A stretch of 64,000 bases of DNA from Tunturiibacter gelidiferens (lineage in GTDB: Bacteria; Acidobacteriota; Terriglobia; Terriglobales; Acidobacteriaceae): the NCBI RefSeq assembly GCF_014201335.1, contig NZ_JACHEB010000006.1, positions 1-64,000 on the forward strand, written 5' to 3'. Both the position numbers and the translations under genes were made by a program. The notes under the pieces were generated by a model, which was given only the letters and a program-made list of their open reading frames with translations, did not search any database and was not told the DNA's origin. Of this stretch, positions 54,796 to 63,632 are shown piece by piece. How positions within the stretch are numbered: position 1 is the first letter of the stretch; every line of letters begins with the position of its first letter.

Positions 54796-56166
54796 TTACT
54801 TCCAACTCCAGTTGGGCATGTCTGCGCCAACGCCGGTGAGTTCGTGTTTTTGTGTGCCGTCGGCCAGCATGGTCATGATCTTCATGTGGGTGGCTTTGCC
54901 GTCGGGTGAGTTCGCATAGACGATGTGACGGCCGTCGGGGGACCATGAGGGGAAGTCGCAGCGGCCGCCATCGTGAGTGAGCTGGATCCAGCGTTTCGTG
55001 GCGATCTCCATGACGTAGATGTCTTGTCCGCCGGGAGCTCCGGGGCCGTATTTACGATCCCAGGCGAAGGTAAGGAACTGTCCGTTGGAAGACCATGAGG
55101 GTGAAGTTGCGTAGCCTCCATCGGTCATACGCTGGACGTTGGAGCCGTCGATGTCCATGACATAGAGCTGAGGGAGATTGGTGCGGCCACTGATCCAGGC
55201 GAGCTGCGAGCCGGTGCGTGGATTGAAGACGGGAGAGACATCTGGGCCGCGAAAGTTGGTGATGCGGCGAGGGGAGTTTCCGCTGGCGTCAGAGATCCAG
55301 ATCTCGGGATCTCCGCTGCGCGAAGAGGAGTAAGCGATGTCCTTACCGTTGGGCGACCATGCGGGAGAGAGGTTGGTTCCGCCCGCAGAGGCAAAGTTGA
55401 CCATGCGATTCAGAACGAGAGAGAACATCCGGATCTGAAAACCGTCGTGGCCAAGCGATGAAAAAGCGAGGCGTGAGTTGTCCGGCGAGATGCGCGGGGA
55501 GATCGAGACGGTACCGAGATGAGTGAGAGGGTGCTGGTTGGCGCCGTCGTAATCCATCTGCCAGATCTCTTTGTTCGCACCTGTGAGCTTGACGTAGTAG
55601 ATCTTCGATTCAGCGATGCCCTGACTGCCTCCGCTGAGGCGGAAGATGATCTCGTCGGCAAAGCGGTGCGCGACCTGGCGCGCAGAATCGTCGCTGGCGT
55701 CTTCGTTGTACTGCTTGGCGAGTACCTGCGGATATTGGAGGTTTTTGGCGTCGAAGAGGAAGCCGTTGCAGATGATCTTGCTGCCCTGAACGCCGAAGTT
55801 CCCGAAGGCGACCATCGCGGCGGAGGTTGGCGCGTCGGCCCACTGTTGGATTTTAATTTCGGCGGGCGCTCCTGGAATGGCTTGCGGCAGGAGACTTTTG
55901 GAGACTATGTCGAAGATGCCAGCGTTGCTGAGGTCTGCGAACAAGGTCGTATCGAAGGTGTGTTTGAAGGCCGCAGTTTGGGGATCAGCGGATGCGGGCT
56001 TGAAGTCGGCGACGGCGATGCGAATGTTAGAAACACCGCTGGACGTCTCGGTCTTGAAGCCTTCTTGCGCATGCAGAGCTGAGGCGCCGGCAAGTAGGAG
56101 GAGAAGAGTTTCAAGACATCCAATGTAAGCGCGCCAAAGGAGGGTCGTTCGTTTCAGTCTATGCAT
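54796..56166 (-). CDS. tolB: Tol-Pal system protein TolB
   Basis: The periplasmic protein (456 residues from the ATG at 56166; a TTG seven codons upstream is also open) has a signal peptide. The N-terminal alpha/beta domain begins at about NIRIAVADFKPASADPQTAA, and a six-bladed propeller of WD40-like/PD40 repeats follows: SPRISPDNSRLAFSSLGHDG, SPAWSPNGKDIAYSSSRSGD, SPVFNPRTGSQLAWISGRTN and FPSWSPDGRHIVYANSPDGK. It lies between tolA and pal as in other genomes. Confidence 0.95.
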   Translation of the reverse strand: MHRLKRTTLLWRAYIGCLETLLLLLAGASALHAQEGFKTETSSGVSNIRIAVADFKPASADPQTAAFKHTFDTTLFADLSNAGIFDIVSKSLLPQAIPGAPAEIKIQQWADAPTSAAMVAFGNFGVQGSKIICNGFLFDAKNLQYPQVLAKQYNEDASDDSARQVAHRFADEIIFRLSGGSQGIAESKIYYVKLTGANKEIWQMDYDGANQHPLTHLGTVSISPRISPDNSRLAFSSLGHDGFQIRMFSLVLNRMVNFASAGGTNLSPAWSPNGKDIAYSSSRSGDPEIWISDASGNSPRRITNFRGPDVSPVFNPRTGSQLAWISGRTNLPQLYVMDIDGSNVQRMTDGGYATSPSWSSNGQFLTFAWDRKYGPGAPGGQDIYVMEIATKRWIQLTHDGGRCDFPSWSPDGRHIVYANSPDGKATHMKIMTMLADGTQKHELTGVGADMPNWSWK

Positions 56167-56262
56167 TCTGTTCCATGTTAGACGCAAAGTCGGCTGTCTG
56201 GGGTGTCTTGTCGCGGATGTGAAGGGGAATCAAAGAAATACTCGGCCAAAACCAGGATATTT

Positions 56263-57060
56263 TCATTGCGGATGCAGGTGGAACGTGTATTCGACGGTGA
56301 TGTGATCGCCTTGCGGTAGCGGACCAAAGCCGTCGACACGCTGGACGGCGCGCATTGCGGAGAGATCGAGCGTAGGAGAGCCGCTGGGGGTTTCGATGCG
56401 CGCGTTCGAGGGGACGCCTTCGCGGTTGATGTCGAAGATGATGGTGGTGCTCTTGCCGATGGAGGTGCGCGGATCGGCCTCTGCGGTGTACCAGTTCTGG
56501 GCGACTTTGCTGTTGACGATGTTGACGTAGTAGGCGAAGCGCTGGCCGAAGGTGCGGTCTTCTACCGAGACGCTGGCGGTGCCGTTTTTCAGCTCCAGGG
56601 TTGATTGCGCGATGCGAACGCCTGCTGTTTCACCGGTGACTGCCTTTGTTGGTGGCGGAGTGACCGGCTGGATGTGTTTGGGCGGCGCGGGTGTGGGCTT
56701 ATCGGCTGTCTTGATCGGTTTGGTGATTTTTTCCGGAATCGCGACTTCGTTGGGTGCCGGCGGAGGTTCGGTTCTTTCTTTCGTGATGACGGGTGCGGGA
56801 CTTGGAGCCTCGGATGTGAGGACGCCTGTATCAAGTGTGCGCTGTGTGGGCGGAAGTGGCAGCGAGGAGACCATGGTGGCCTGGATGGCTCCGGCGTTGG
56901 AGGCGTTCTCGCCCCAGTTGTGGCCACTGGTGTGGAAGAGAAAGGCCCAGCCGAGGATGGCGGCGGCGATGAGACCGTGAAACACGATCGAGCCGACGAA
57001 GTTCGCGCCAAGCTTGTCGTCGTTGTCGCTGTGGCGGTCGAATGTGAGAGTCGTGGCTAT
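56263..57060 (-). CDS. tolA: TolA/TonB-like energy transducer, ATA start
   Basis: The protein has one N-terminal membrane helix (GSIVFHGLIAAAILGWAFLF), a Pro/Lys/Thr-rich linker (TEPPPAPNEVAIPEKITKPI, then KHIQPVTPPPTKAV) and a C-terminal TonB/TolA domain (YYVNIVNSKVAQNWYTAEAD to HITVEYTFHLHPQ). The tolR stop TGA is followed by AGGAGG and five bases later by ATA GCC ACG ACT. No ATG, GTG or TTG is well placed in this frame; the in-frame ATG at 57171 lies 100 bases inside tolR. I take ATA at 57058-57060 as start (265 residues), a rare initiation codon. The role is to transmit proton-motive energy from TolQR to TolB-Pal. Confidence 0.82.
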   Translation of the reverse strand: MATTLTFDRHSDNDDKLGANFVGSIVFHGLIAAAILGWAFLFHTSGHNWGENASNAGAIQATMVSSLPLPPTQRTLDTGVLTSEAPSPAPVITKERTEPPPAPNEVAIPEKITKPIKTADKPTPAPPKHIQPVTPPPTKAVTGETAGVRIAQSTLELKNGTASVSVEDRTFGQRFAYYVNIVNSKVAQNWYTAEADPRTSIGKSTTIIFDINREGVPSNARIETPSGSPTLDLSAMRAVQRVDGFGPLPQGDHITVEYTFHLHPQ

Positions 57061-57070
57061 GTCACCCTCC

Positions 57071-57484
57071 TCACTTTTGGATCGGTTGGGTGACGATGCT
57101 GATGTTGGTGATGCCGGCTTGCTTGACGGCATCCATGACGGAGGCGAAGGCTCCGAAGGGTACGCGCTCATCGGCTCGCAGGTAGATGATTCGCTTGGAG
57201 GGATCGGCTTTGCCGGTGGATCTCAGAAGCGTGGGGAGTTCGTTGACGTTGACGGGCTTGTCCTGCAGGAAGACGTTCTGTTCGCGGTCGATGGTGACGA
57301 CCATGCGCTCTTCGGTTAGTTGATTTACGGAGCGCGTTTTGGGGATCGCGACTTCGACGCCGGACTGCAAGACGGGTGCGGTAAGCATGAAGATCAGCAG
57401 GAGCACGAGAACGACGTCGACCAGCGGAGTGATGTTGATCTCGGCAAGCGCGGTCTGGGTGTGCCCCTTTGTAGAGAAGGCCAT
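57071..57484 (-). CDS. tolR: TolR/ExbD-family biopolymer transport protein
   Basis: The 137-residue inner-membrane protein has one helix with the proton-conducting Asp (NITPLVDVVLVLLLIFMLTA) and a periplasmic ExbD domain (VEVAIPKTRS, LRADERVPFGAFASVMDAV and ISIVTQP). It follows tolQ by two bases, with AGGAGG before the ATG. With TolQ it forms the proton-driven motor. Confidence 0.95.
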   Translation of the reverse strand: MAFSTKGHTQTALAEINITPLVDVVLVLLLIFMLTAPVLQSGVEVAIPKTRSVNQLTEERMVVTIDREQNVFLQDKPVNVNELPTLLRSTGKADPSKRIIYLRADERVPFGAFASVMDAVKQAGITNISIVTQPIQK

Positions 57485-57486
57485 CT

Positions 57487-58275
57487 TTAAAAGGTCCTCC
57501 TGCGCACTTCTTCCGGTTGTTGCTGCTGTTGCGACGGGTTAGGCGGACTCACCATGGCGGCGTTTTCGATGGCGTTGAGAAGTTCGCGGCCGAAGTCGTC
57601 CATGCGGGCGGCGAATTCGCGCAAGCGTGCGGTGAGTTGGTTGTAGCCGACTACGGCCGGGATCGCGACGACGAGGCCAGCCGCGGTGGTGATGAGGGCC
57701 TCTGAGATGCCAGGGGCGACGGCACGGAGGGTCGCAGCGCCTGCAGTGCCGAGGCCGTGGAAGGCATCGATGATACCCATGACGGTGCCGAAGAGGCCGA
57801 TGAACGGAGCGATAGCGGCGATGGTGGCGAGCCAGGTCATGCGGCTCTCCATGGAGGTGAGGGCTTCGCTGGAGGCGGTTTGAGCGGCGCGTTCGAGTGC
57901 GACGGGGTTGCGGGGAAGGCCGCGTCCGCCGTTCTGCCGCTGGTATTCGTCGTGAATCTCAGTGAAGACGGCGACCAGCGGACTGGGTTTGAACTGGTCG
58001 GCTACGGCCGCGATCTCGCTGAGGCGAGTCGATTTACGAAAGGCGCGGAGGAAGCGCTGGCTCTGCGTATGAGCCCTGCTGAAGCTTGACCATTTTGAGA
58101 ACATGATGGCCCAGGACACGATGCTGGCGAGAAGCAGGATGACCAGAACAGCGAAGGCGACGGGGCCGCTGTTGTGAATCATCTCCACGAGAGCGCTGCT
58201 GTTGGCGGCCACGGGGGGCGCGGCAGAGGGGTCTTCCTGGAGGAAGTACATTGCAAGAGCGAGGGTACAAACCAT
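57487..58275 (-). CDS. tolQ: TolQ/ExbB-family motor protein
   Basis: The 262-residue protein has three membrane helices: AFAVLVILLLASIVSWAIMF, the long ATIAAIAPFIGLFGTVMGII and GISEALITTAAGLVVAIPAV. The GTVMGI and TTAAGL signatures are typical of MotA/TolQ/ExbB. A second in-frame ATG eight codons on is a possible start. It is the first gene of the tol operon and divergent from recN. Confidence 0.94.
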   Translation of the reverse strand: MVCTLALAMYFLQEDPSAAPPVAANSSALVEMIHNSGPVAFAVLVILLLASIVSWAIMFSKWSSFSRAHTQSQRFLRAFRKSTRLSEIAAVADQFKPSPLVAVFTEIHDEYQRQNGGRGLPRNPVALERAAQTASSEALTSMESRMTWLATIAAIAPFIGLFGTVMGIIDAFHGLGTAGAATLRAVAPGISEALITTAAGLVVAIPAVVGYNQLTARLREFAARMDDFGRELLNAIENAAMVSPPNPSQQQQQPEEVRRRTF

Positions 58276-58442
58276 AGTTGTTGTCCACCAGAGGTTAGTG
58301 TAAATCGTGGTTGGGGAAAATGAGGCAGGGAATCGGGCCGGGGCATCCGCTGTGGTGCGGCGCTGTGGCCTATTTGGGCGCGTAAGTGATGGTTCGCGGA
58401 GAGGTTTGCTATTCTCGCGATACGTGGTTGCCTGGGGAACTT

Positions 58443-60137
58443 ATGCTGCTGGAGTTGCGCGCGGAAAACTATGCTGTGATCGACCGTGCGGTCGCTACGT
58501 TCGGGACCGGCCTCAATTTGCTGACTGGTGAGACCGGCGCAGGAAAGTCGATTTTGATCGACGCTCTGGCGCTGCTTCTGGGTGGAAAGGCGTCGACGGA
58601 CTTCGTTCGTCATGGAGAAGAGAAGGCGGTGGTTGGTTGCGTCTTTGAGTTGACGCAGGGGGCGGCTTCGATTCTTGAAGCGAATGGGATCGATTCTGAG
58701 TCGGATCATCTGCTGTTGCGGCGCGAGATATTAGCCAACGGCAAAGGGCGGGTATTTGTGAACAATCAGCCGGCAACGGTGGGGGTCTTGCGGCAGCTCG
58801 CGCCTCAGCTTGCGCTGGTTCACTCGCAAGGGGAGACGATGGGCTCGTTCGACCAGACACAGCAGCGGACCCTGCTGGATCGCTTTGGCGGAGTGAATGT
58901 CGACGGTGTGGCGGAGGCTTTTGCTGCCTGGCGAGCAACCACTGACAAGTTAAACGAATTGCAGTCGGCCGAACAGGATCGTCTCAGGATGGCGGATCTT
59001 TGGCGATTTCAGAGTAAGGAGATCGACGACGCCGGGTTGAGTGCAGAGGATGAAGATGCTCAGCTTGAGGCTGAGAAACGGGTGTTGGGGAACGCTGAGA
59101 AGCTGTACACAGCTGCGATGAGCGCGCATGAGCTGTTGTATGAGTCGGAGAGCTCTGCAGAGAGTTCGTTGGGCGCGGCGTTGAAGCATGTAGAGGAGTT
59201 GGCGCGGTACGACGCGCGGTTTCAGGAGCCTGCGCAACAATTAGCCGCGGCAAAGGCGATTGTTGAAGATGTCGATGCTGATGTGCGTGATTTTGCTGAT
59301 AATGTTCACGCTGCGCCGGGACGATTGGAAGAGATTGAAGACCGGTTGGCGGCGCTAGATCGGCTGAAGCGGAAGTATGGGCAGACCTTGAAGGAGGTCA
59401 TCGACTTTGGGGCGGAGGCAGCGCGACAGTTGGCTGAGGTTGAGAATCGTGATGCCCTGCTGGTTGAACTGAAGGCACAGCAGGAGCGGGATGCGCATGC
59501 CTACAAAACTGTGGCGGCGAAGCTTACCGCAGCCCGTACAGAGGCGGCGAAGCGATTGGAAAAACTGGCTGAGGCGCAGATCAATGACCTTGCGATGAGC
59601 ACGCGGTTTCACGTTCGTGTGACGGCTGAGAAGGCTTCGGAGAGCTGGACGGCACATGGGTGGGATCATGTGGAGTGTTTGATTGCGACCAATGCCGGAG
59701 AGCCGATGAAGCCGCTGCATGAGATCGCTTCGGGCGGCGAAATGTCGCGCGTGATGCTGGCTCTGAAGGTGACCGTAGAGGAAGCGGGATCTGGGGGAGC
59801 GGGGCGCAAGAAGAAGCCGGTGCTTCCGCGGACGCTCGTCTTTGACGAGATCGATATCGGTATAGGCGGACGGGCGGCCGAGGCGGTCGGGCGCAAGCTG
59901 AAGACCTTATCCAAGGGCCAGCAGGTGTTGTGCATCACGCATCTACCTCAGATTGCGGCGTTTGGAGATCAGCACTTCCTGATCGAAAAGACTGAGAGAA
60001 AGGGGCGTACACAGACCGAGGTGCGCAGGATGGAGGATTCAGAGAGGACGCAGGAGATTGCGCGAATGTTGAGTGGAGCGAAGTTGACGGAGACGAGCCT
60101 TAAGCACGCGGAGCATCTGCTGCAGAGCAGCCGATAG
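58443..60137 (+). CDS. recN: DNA repair protein RecN
   Basis: The 564-residue SMC-like ATPase acts in double-strand-break repair. The start at 58443 (MLLELRAENYAVIDR, after GGGGAA) fits the family; the open frame to 58386 adds 19 unlike residues. Walker A is GETGAGKS, the ABC signature EIASGGEMSRVMLALK and Walker B LVFDEIDIGIGG, with VLCITHLPQIAAFGDQHFLI after it. Long coiled-coil arms lie at about 150-370. Confidence 0.95.
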   Translation: MLLELRAENYAVIDRAVATFGTGLNLLTGETGAGKSILIDALALLLGGKASTDFVRHGEEKAVVGCVFELTQGAASILEANGIDSESDHLLLRREILANGKGRVFVNNQPATVGVLRQLAPQLALVHSQGETMGSFDQTQQRTLLDRFGGVNVDGVAEAFAAWRATTDKLNELQSAEQDRLRMADLWRFQSKEIDDAGLSAEDEDAQLEAEKRVLGNAEKLYTAAMSAHELLYESESSAESSLGAALKHVEELARYDARFQEPAQQLAAAKAIVEDVDADVRDFADNVHAAPGRLEEIEDRLAALDRLKRKYGQTLKEVIDFGAEAARQLAEVENRDALLVELKAQQERDAHAYKTVAAKLTAARTEAAKRLEKLAEAQINDLAMSTRFHVRVTAEKASESWTAHGWDHVECLIATNAGEPMKPLHEIASGGEMSRVMLALKVTVEEAGSGGAGRKKKPVLPRTLVFDEIDIGIGGRAAEAVGRKLKTLSKGQQVLCITHLPQIAAFGDQHFLIEKTERKGRTQTEVRRMEDSERTQEIARMLSGAKLTETSLKHAEHLLQSSR

Positions 60138-60219
60138 TGTCTTTGCGCACATCCCGAAGACGCAGATCGGCATCCGAACAGGCTAAAACAGGAAGCTTAA
60201 CTTTGGGAGAGTATGAGAC

Positions 60220-60372
60220 ATGCCGAACATCAACAAGTGCGCAATGAAGGACTGTCTCTGTAATGTAGCCGACGGTCAGAAGTATTGTTCTGCCTACTGC
60301 GAAGCCGCGAAGGGTGAGACTAAGCTTCAATGTGACTGTGGCCACCCAGCGTGCGCCGCTCAAAAGCTTTAG
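60220..60372 (+). CDS. Bacterial metallothionein, 50 aa
   Basis: A 50-codon gene with GGGAGA nine bases before its ATG. The product has eight Cys (positions 7, 12, 14, 23, 27, 38, 40, 45) and one His (42). The pattern KCAMKDCLCNV, then KYCSAYCEAAKG, then CDCGHPAC follows the SmtA/BmtA family (CxxxxCxC-NV ... YYCSxxCAxxH ... CGHxxC). Such proteins bind Zn, Cd or Cu through a Zn4Cys9His2-like cluster. It lies between recN and ispH with 82 bases before and 154 after; no SmtB-type regulator is adjacent. Confidence 0.88.
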   Translation: MPNINKCAMKDCLCNVADGQKYCSAYCEAAKGETKLQCDCGHPACAAQKL

Positions 60373-60513
60373 TCCGCCCGGGGGCGGGGGCGTTTCTGGG
60401 ATGCAGAAAGTTACAAAAAGACTCCACTATTTGTTTGAGATTTGTGGCTTTCTGAGCCTGGAATGTTGCACCTAGGATGGTTCAATTCTGTTCCGATACG
60501 GGTTCGAACGCGG

Positions 60514-60519
60514 TATACT
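60514..60519 (+). promoter_or_regulatory. Possible -10 box directly before ispH
   Basis: TATACT ends seven bases before the GTG start of ispH, with a weak TTCCGA 17 bases upstream of it. Transcription would start at or next to the start codon, giving a leaderless mRNA. Confidence 0.35.
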
Positions 60520-60526
60520 GGGAGAC

Positions 60527-61540
60527 GTGACTACAACCACCCTTGACCACGCTGCTGTAGCTGGAAGCGGCACCGAAACGAAAACTAAACGGGTTCTCCT
60601 TCTCAAGCCACGCGGCTTCTGTGCCGGCGTTGTGCGTGCGATCGATATTGTTCAGATTGCGCTGGAGACCTTTGGCGCTCCCATCTATGTTCGCAAAGAG
60701 ATTGTTCATAACAGCTATGTTGTGACCGACCTTGCTAAGAAGGGCGCAATCTTTGTCAACGAGTTGGATGAGGTGCCGGAGGGCGCGCGGGTCATCTACT
60801 CCGCTCATGGAGTTTCACCGGCCGTTCGGGAACGGGCGAAGGAACGCGGCTTGAAGGTCGTTGATGCGACTTGCCCTCTGGTGACAAAGGTTCACGTGGA
60901 AGCGATCAAGTTTGCGAAGCAGGGGTACTCGCTGGTGCTGATCGGTCATCGCGATCATGATGAGATTGAGGGCACTCAAGGTGAGGCGCCCGATGTGACG
61001 CAGGTAGTGTCGACGGTTCAGGAGGTTGCCGATCTGGTTGTGCCGGATCCGAATCGTGTGGCGTATCTGACGCAGACGACTTTGTCGCTCGATGAGGCCA
61101 AGGACATGATTCAGGCGCTCAAGAACAAGTTTCCGAATATCGTGGGACCTCACTCGCAGGATATCTGCTACGCGACGGAGAATCGCCAGGTTGCAGTGAA
61201 GAACGTAGCTCATGGAGCGGATCTCGTGCTGGTCGTCGGATCGACGAATAGCTCGAACTCCAATCGCCTAGTGGAAGTTTCGAAGAACCTGGATACGAAT
61301 TCGTACCTCATCGATACGGCGGATGCTATTCGTCCGGAGTGGCTTGATGGTGTCGATACGGTTGCTGTGACGGCAGGTGCTTCTGCTCCGGAGGTTCTGG
61401 TGAAGGATGTAGTCGAGTATCTCCAATCGATGGGTTATGGCTCGGTTGATGAAGTTGAAGTGATGCCAGAGAACGTGCGATTTGGCCTGCCACCAGAGAT
61501 TGTTCAGGCGATTGCATCTGCTCCTCCGGTAAATCGGTAA
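60527..61540 (+). CDS. ispH: 4-hydroxy-3-methylbut-2-enyl diphosphate reductase
   Basis: The last enzyme of the MEP pathway, an iron-sulfur reductase giving IPP and DMAPP. The 337-residue protein has the three cluster cysteines in PRGFCAGVVRAID, VDATCPLVTKVH and SQDICYATENRQ, the catalytic-site HGV in YSAHGVSPAVRE, and VVGSTNSSNSNRLVEV. It starts at a GTG with about 20 extra residues before the conserved core. The next genes make hopanoids from the isoprenoids. Confidence 0.96.
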   Translation: MTTTTLDHAAVAGSGTETKTKRVLLLKPRGFCAGVVRAIDIVQIALETFGAPIYVRKEIVHNSYVVTDLAKKGAIFVNELDEVPEGARVIYSAHGVSPAVRERAKERGLKVVDATCPLVTKVHVEAIKFAKQGYSLVLIGHRDHDEIEGTQGEAPDVTQVVSTVQEVADLVVPDPNRVAYLTQTTLSLDEAKDMIQALKNKFPNIVGPHSQDICYATENRQVAVKNVAHGADLVLVVGSTNSSNSNRLVEVSKNLDTNSYLIDTADAIRPEWLDGVDTVAVTAGASAPEVLVKDVVEYLQSMGYGSVDEVEVMPENVRFGLPPEIVQAIASAPPVNR

Positions 61541-61572
61541 ATGAGAGTCGTAGAACAGAGAGTCTGTTTTTC

Positions 61573-63597
61573 ATGGGAATAACTGCAAGAAATCCGAAGG
61601 ACGTCGATCAGCCGGAACAGCCTCGCTTTGGCCGGATGGATGTCGGCTTGGAACGTATTACGCAGGGCATCTCGCGAGCGAAGGATTGGTTGTTCGACCA
61701 GCAACACCCCGATGGGTACTGGTGCGGCGAGCTCGAAGCCGACAGCATGCTGGAGTCGGACTACATCTTCATGCATACGCTGCTGGGCACGGGCGAGCCG
61801 GGGCGGATGGAACGCGCGATCAATGAAATCCTGCGCCATCAGAACGAGGATGGAGGCTGGGGTCTGTTTCCGGGCGGCCCGTCCAATATCAGTTATGGGG
61901 TCAAGGCCTATCTTGCGCTGAAGCTGATGGGATGGTCGAAGGATCATCCGGTCTTGGTGAAAGCCCGTGAGTGGGTGCTGGCTCATGGCGGCGTTGTAGA
62001 GTGCAATACGTTTACGAAGATTTACCTGTGCGCGCTTGGGCAGTATGACTATGACGCAGTCCCTGCGATTCCGCCGGAAATTGTTCTCTTTCCCAACTGG
62101 TGCTACTTCAATATCTACGAGATCTCTTCGTGGTCGCGCGGGATTCTTGTTCCGCTGTCGATCATCTATGCGAAGAAGCCGTTCAAGAAGCTCGCTCCCG
62201 AACAGGGAATTGAGGAGCTTTTTGTGGGCGGCCGCAAAAATGCAAACATGCATCTGCGCTGGGATAAGAAGAAGCCGCTGGGTTGGCGGAACTTCTTTCT
62301 TGCTGTGGATCGCGTCATGCATCTGGCGGAACGAGTGCATATACGGCCTTTGCGCAAGGTGGCATTGAAACGCGCAGAAGCGTGGATGCTGGAGCGGTTC
62401 GAGAAGTCTGACGGACTAGGTGCCATTTACCCGGCGATGCTGAATTCGATCGTGGCACTGCGATGCCTAGGACGCTCGGTTGATGATCCTCAGTTGATTC
62501 GTGCGTTGGATGAGTTTGAAAAACTTGGTATCGATTGTCCTGAGGGCACGGAAGACTATTCGACTCCCACGTTCCGCATGCAGCCTTGCTTCCCGCCAGT
62601 GTGGGACACGGCACAGGCCATGTACGCGTTGGGTGAAGCGGGGGTTCGCAAAGATGACCCCCGGATGATTAAGGCTGCTGACTGGATCCTTTCGAAGGAA
62701 GTGCGTCAAAAGGGCGACTGGGCTGAGAAAGTCAAGAACGTTGAACCCGGCGGTTGGTACTTCGAGTTCAACAATGAGTTTTACCCAGATGTCGATGATA
62801 CCGGGCAGGTTCTTCTTGCGCTGAATTGCGTGGATAACCCACGCGAACGGTATCAATACGATGCCTGCCAGCGAGCTCTGAAGTGGATTTGGGCGATGCA
62901 ATGCAAGAACGGCGGATGGGCGAGCTTTGATCGCGACAACACCAAGATGATCTTTCAGTACATCCCGTTTGCGGACCATAACGCGATGCTTGATCCGCCG
63001 ACGGTCGACATTACGGGCCGCATGTTGGAGATGTTGGCACTGTATGGTGTGACGAGAAGCGATCCGCGCGTCGAAAAAGCTATCCAGTTCATCCTGAAAG
63101 AGCAGGAGCCTGACGGGAGCTGGTTTGGACGCTGGGGCGTTAATTATTTGTATGGAACGTTTCTGGTTCTGCGTGGTCTTGAGGCGATGGGCTTCTGGAA
63201 CCACGAGCCAGCCGTGCAGCAGGCAGCTGAGTGGATTCGCATGGTGCAGAATGCAGACGGCGGATGGGGCGAGACCTGCGGTACCTACGACGATCCGAAT
63301 CAGCGTGGTATTGGACCGAGTACGCCATCGCAGACGGCTTGGGCTGTGCTTGGATTGCTGGCAGCCGGGGATACGCGTTCCGACTCGGTTGCGAAGGGTA
63401 TTCGCTGGCTGGTGGATCGTCAGCATGAAGATGGAAGCTGGGATGAACTTGTTCCGGGCCGCAATGGCGAGAGCTACTACACCGGCACAGGATTTCCTCG
63501 TGTGTTCTATCTCGGATACCACCTTTACAAACAGTACTTCCCGCTGCTGGCGCTGACGACTTACGAGCGTGCAATGAAGAGCGGAGCGGCGCATTAG
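61573..63597 (+). CDS. shc: Squalene-hopene cyclase
   Basis: The 674-residue membrane-associated cyclase converts squalene to hopene. The protonating DXDD motif is DVDD in FYPDVDDTGQVLLALN. QW motifs are plentiful (QNEDGGWGLF, CKNGGWASFD, QEPDGSWFGRWGVNYLYG and QNADGGWGETC). The substrate-channel stretch GTGFPRVFYLGYHLY lies near the C-terminus. It begins 32 bases after ispH and 35 bases before hpnH, so the three are probably one operon. Confidence 0.96.
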   Translation: MGITARNPKDVDQPEQPRFGRMDVGLERITQGISRAKDWLFDQQHPDGYWCGELEADSMLESDYIFMHTLLGTGEPGRMERAINEILRHQNEDGGWGLFPGGPSNISYGVKAYLALKLMGWSKDHPVLVKAREWVLAHGGVVECNTFTKIYLCALGQYDYDAVPAIPPEIVLFPNWCYFNIYEISSWSRGILVPLSIIYAKKPFKKLAPEQGIEELFVGGRKNANMHLRWDKKKPLGWRNFFLAVDRVMHLAERVHIRPLRKVALKRAEAWMLERFEKSDGLGAIYPAMLNSIVALRCLGRSVDDPQLIRALDEFEKLGIDCPEGTEDYSTPTFRMQPCFPPVWDTAQAMYALGEAGVRKDDPRMIKAADWILSKEVRQKGDWAEKVKNVEPGGWYFEFNNEFYPDVDDTGQVLLALNCVDNPRERYQYDACQRALKWIWAMQCKNGGWASFDRDNTKMIFQYIPFADHNAMLDPPTVDITGRMLEMLALYGVTRSDPRVEKAIQFILKEQEPDGSWFGRWGVNYLYGTFLVLRGLEAMGFWNHEPAVQQAAEWIRMVQNADGGWGETCGTYDDPNQRGIGPSTPSQTAWAVLGLLAAGDTRSDSVAKGIRWLVDRQHEDGSWDELVPGRNGESYYTGTGFPRVFYLGYHLYKQYFPLLALTTYERAMKSGAAH

Positions 63598-63632
63598 GCC
63601 GCACATTTCGAGAATTTCTGGAGGAGACACCA

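Noticed and set aside
57061-57171. ATG start for tolA inside tolR
   Set aside because: It would overlap tolR by 100 bases with a low-complexity Ser/Pro sequence; the AGGAGG sits after the tolR stop.
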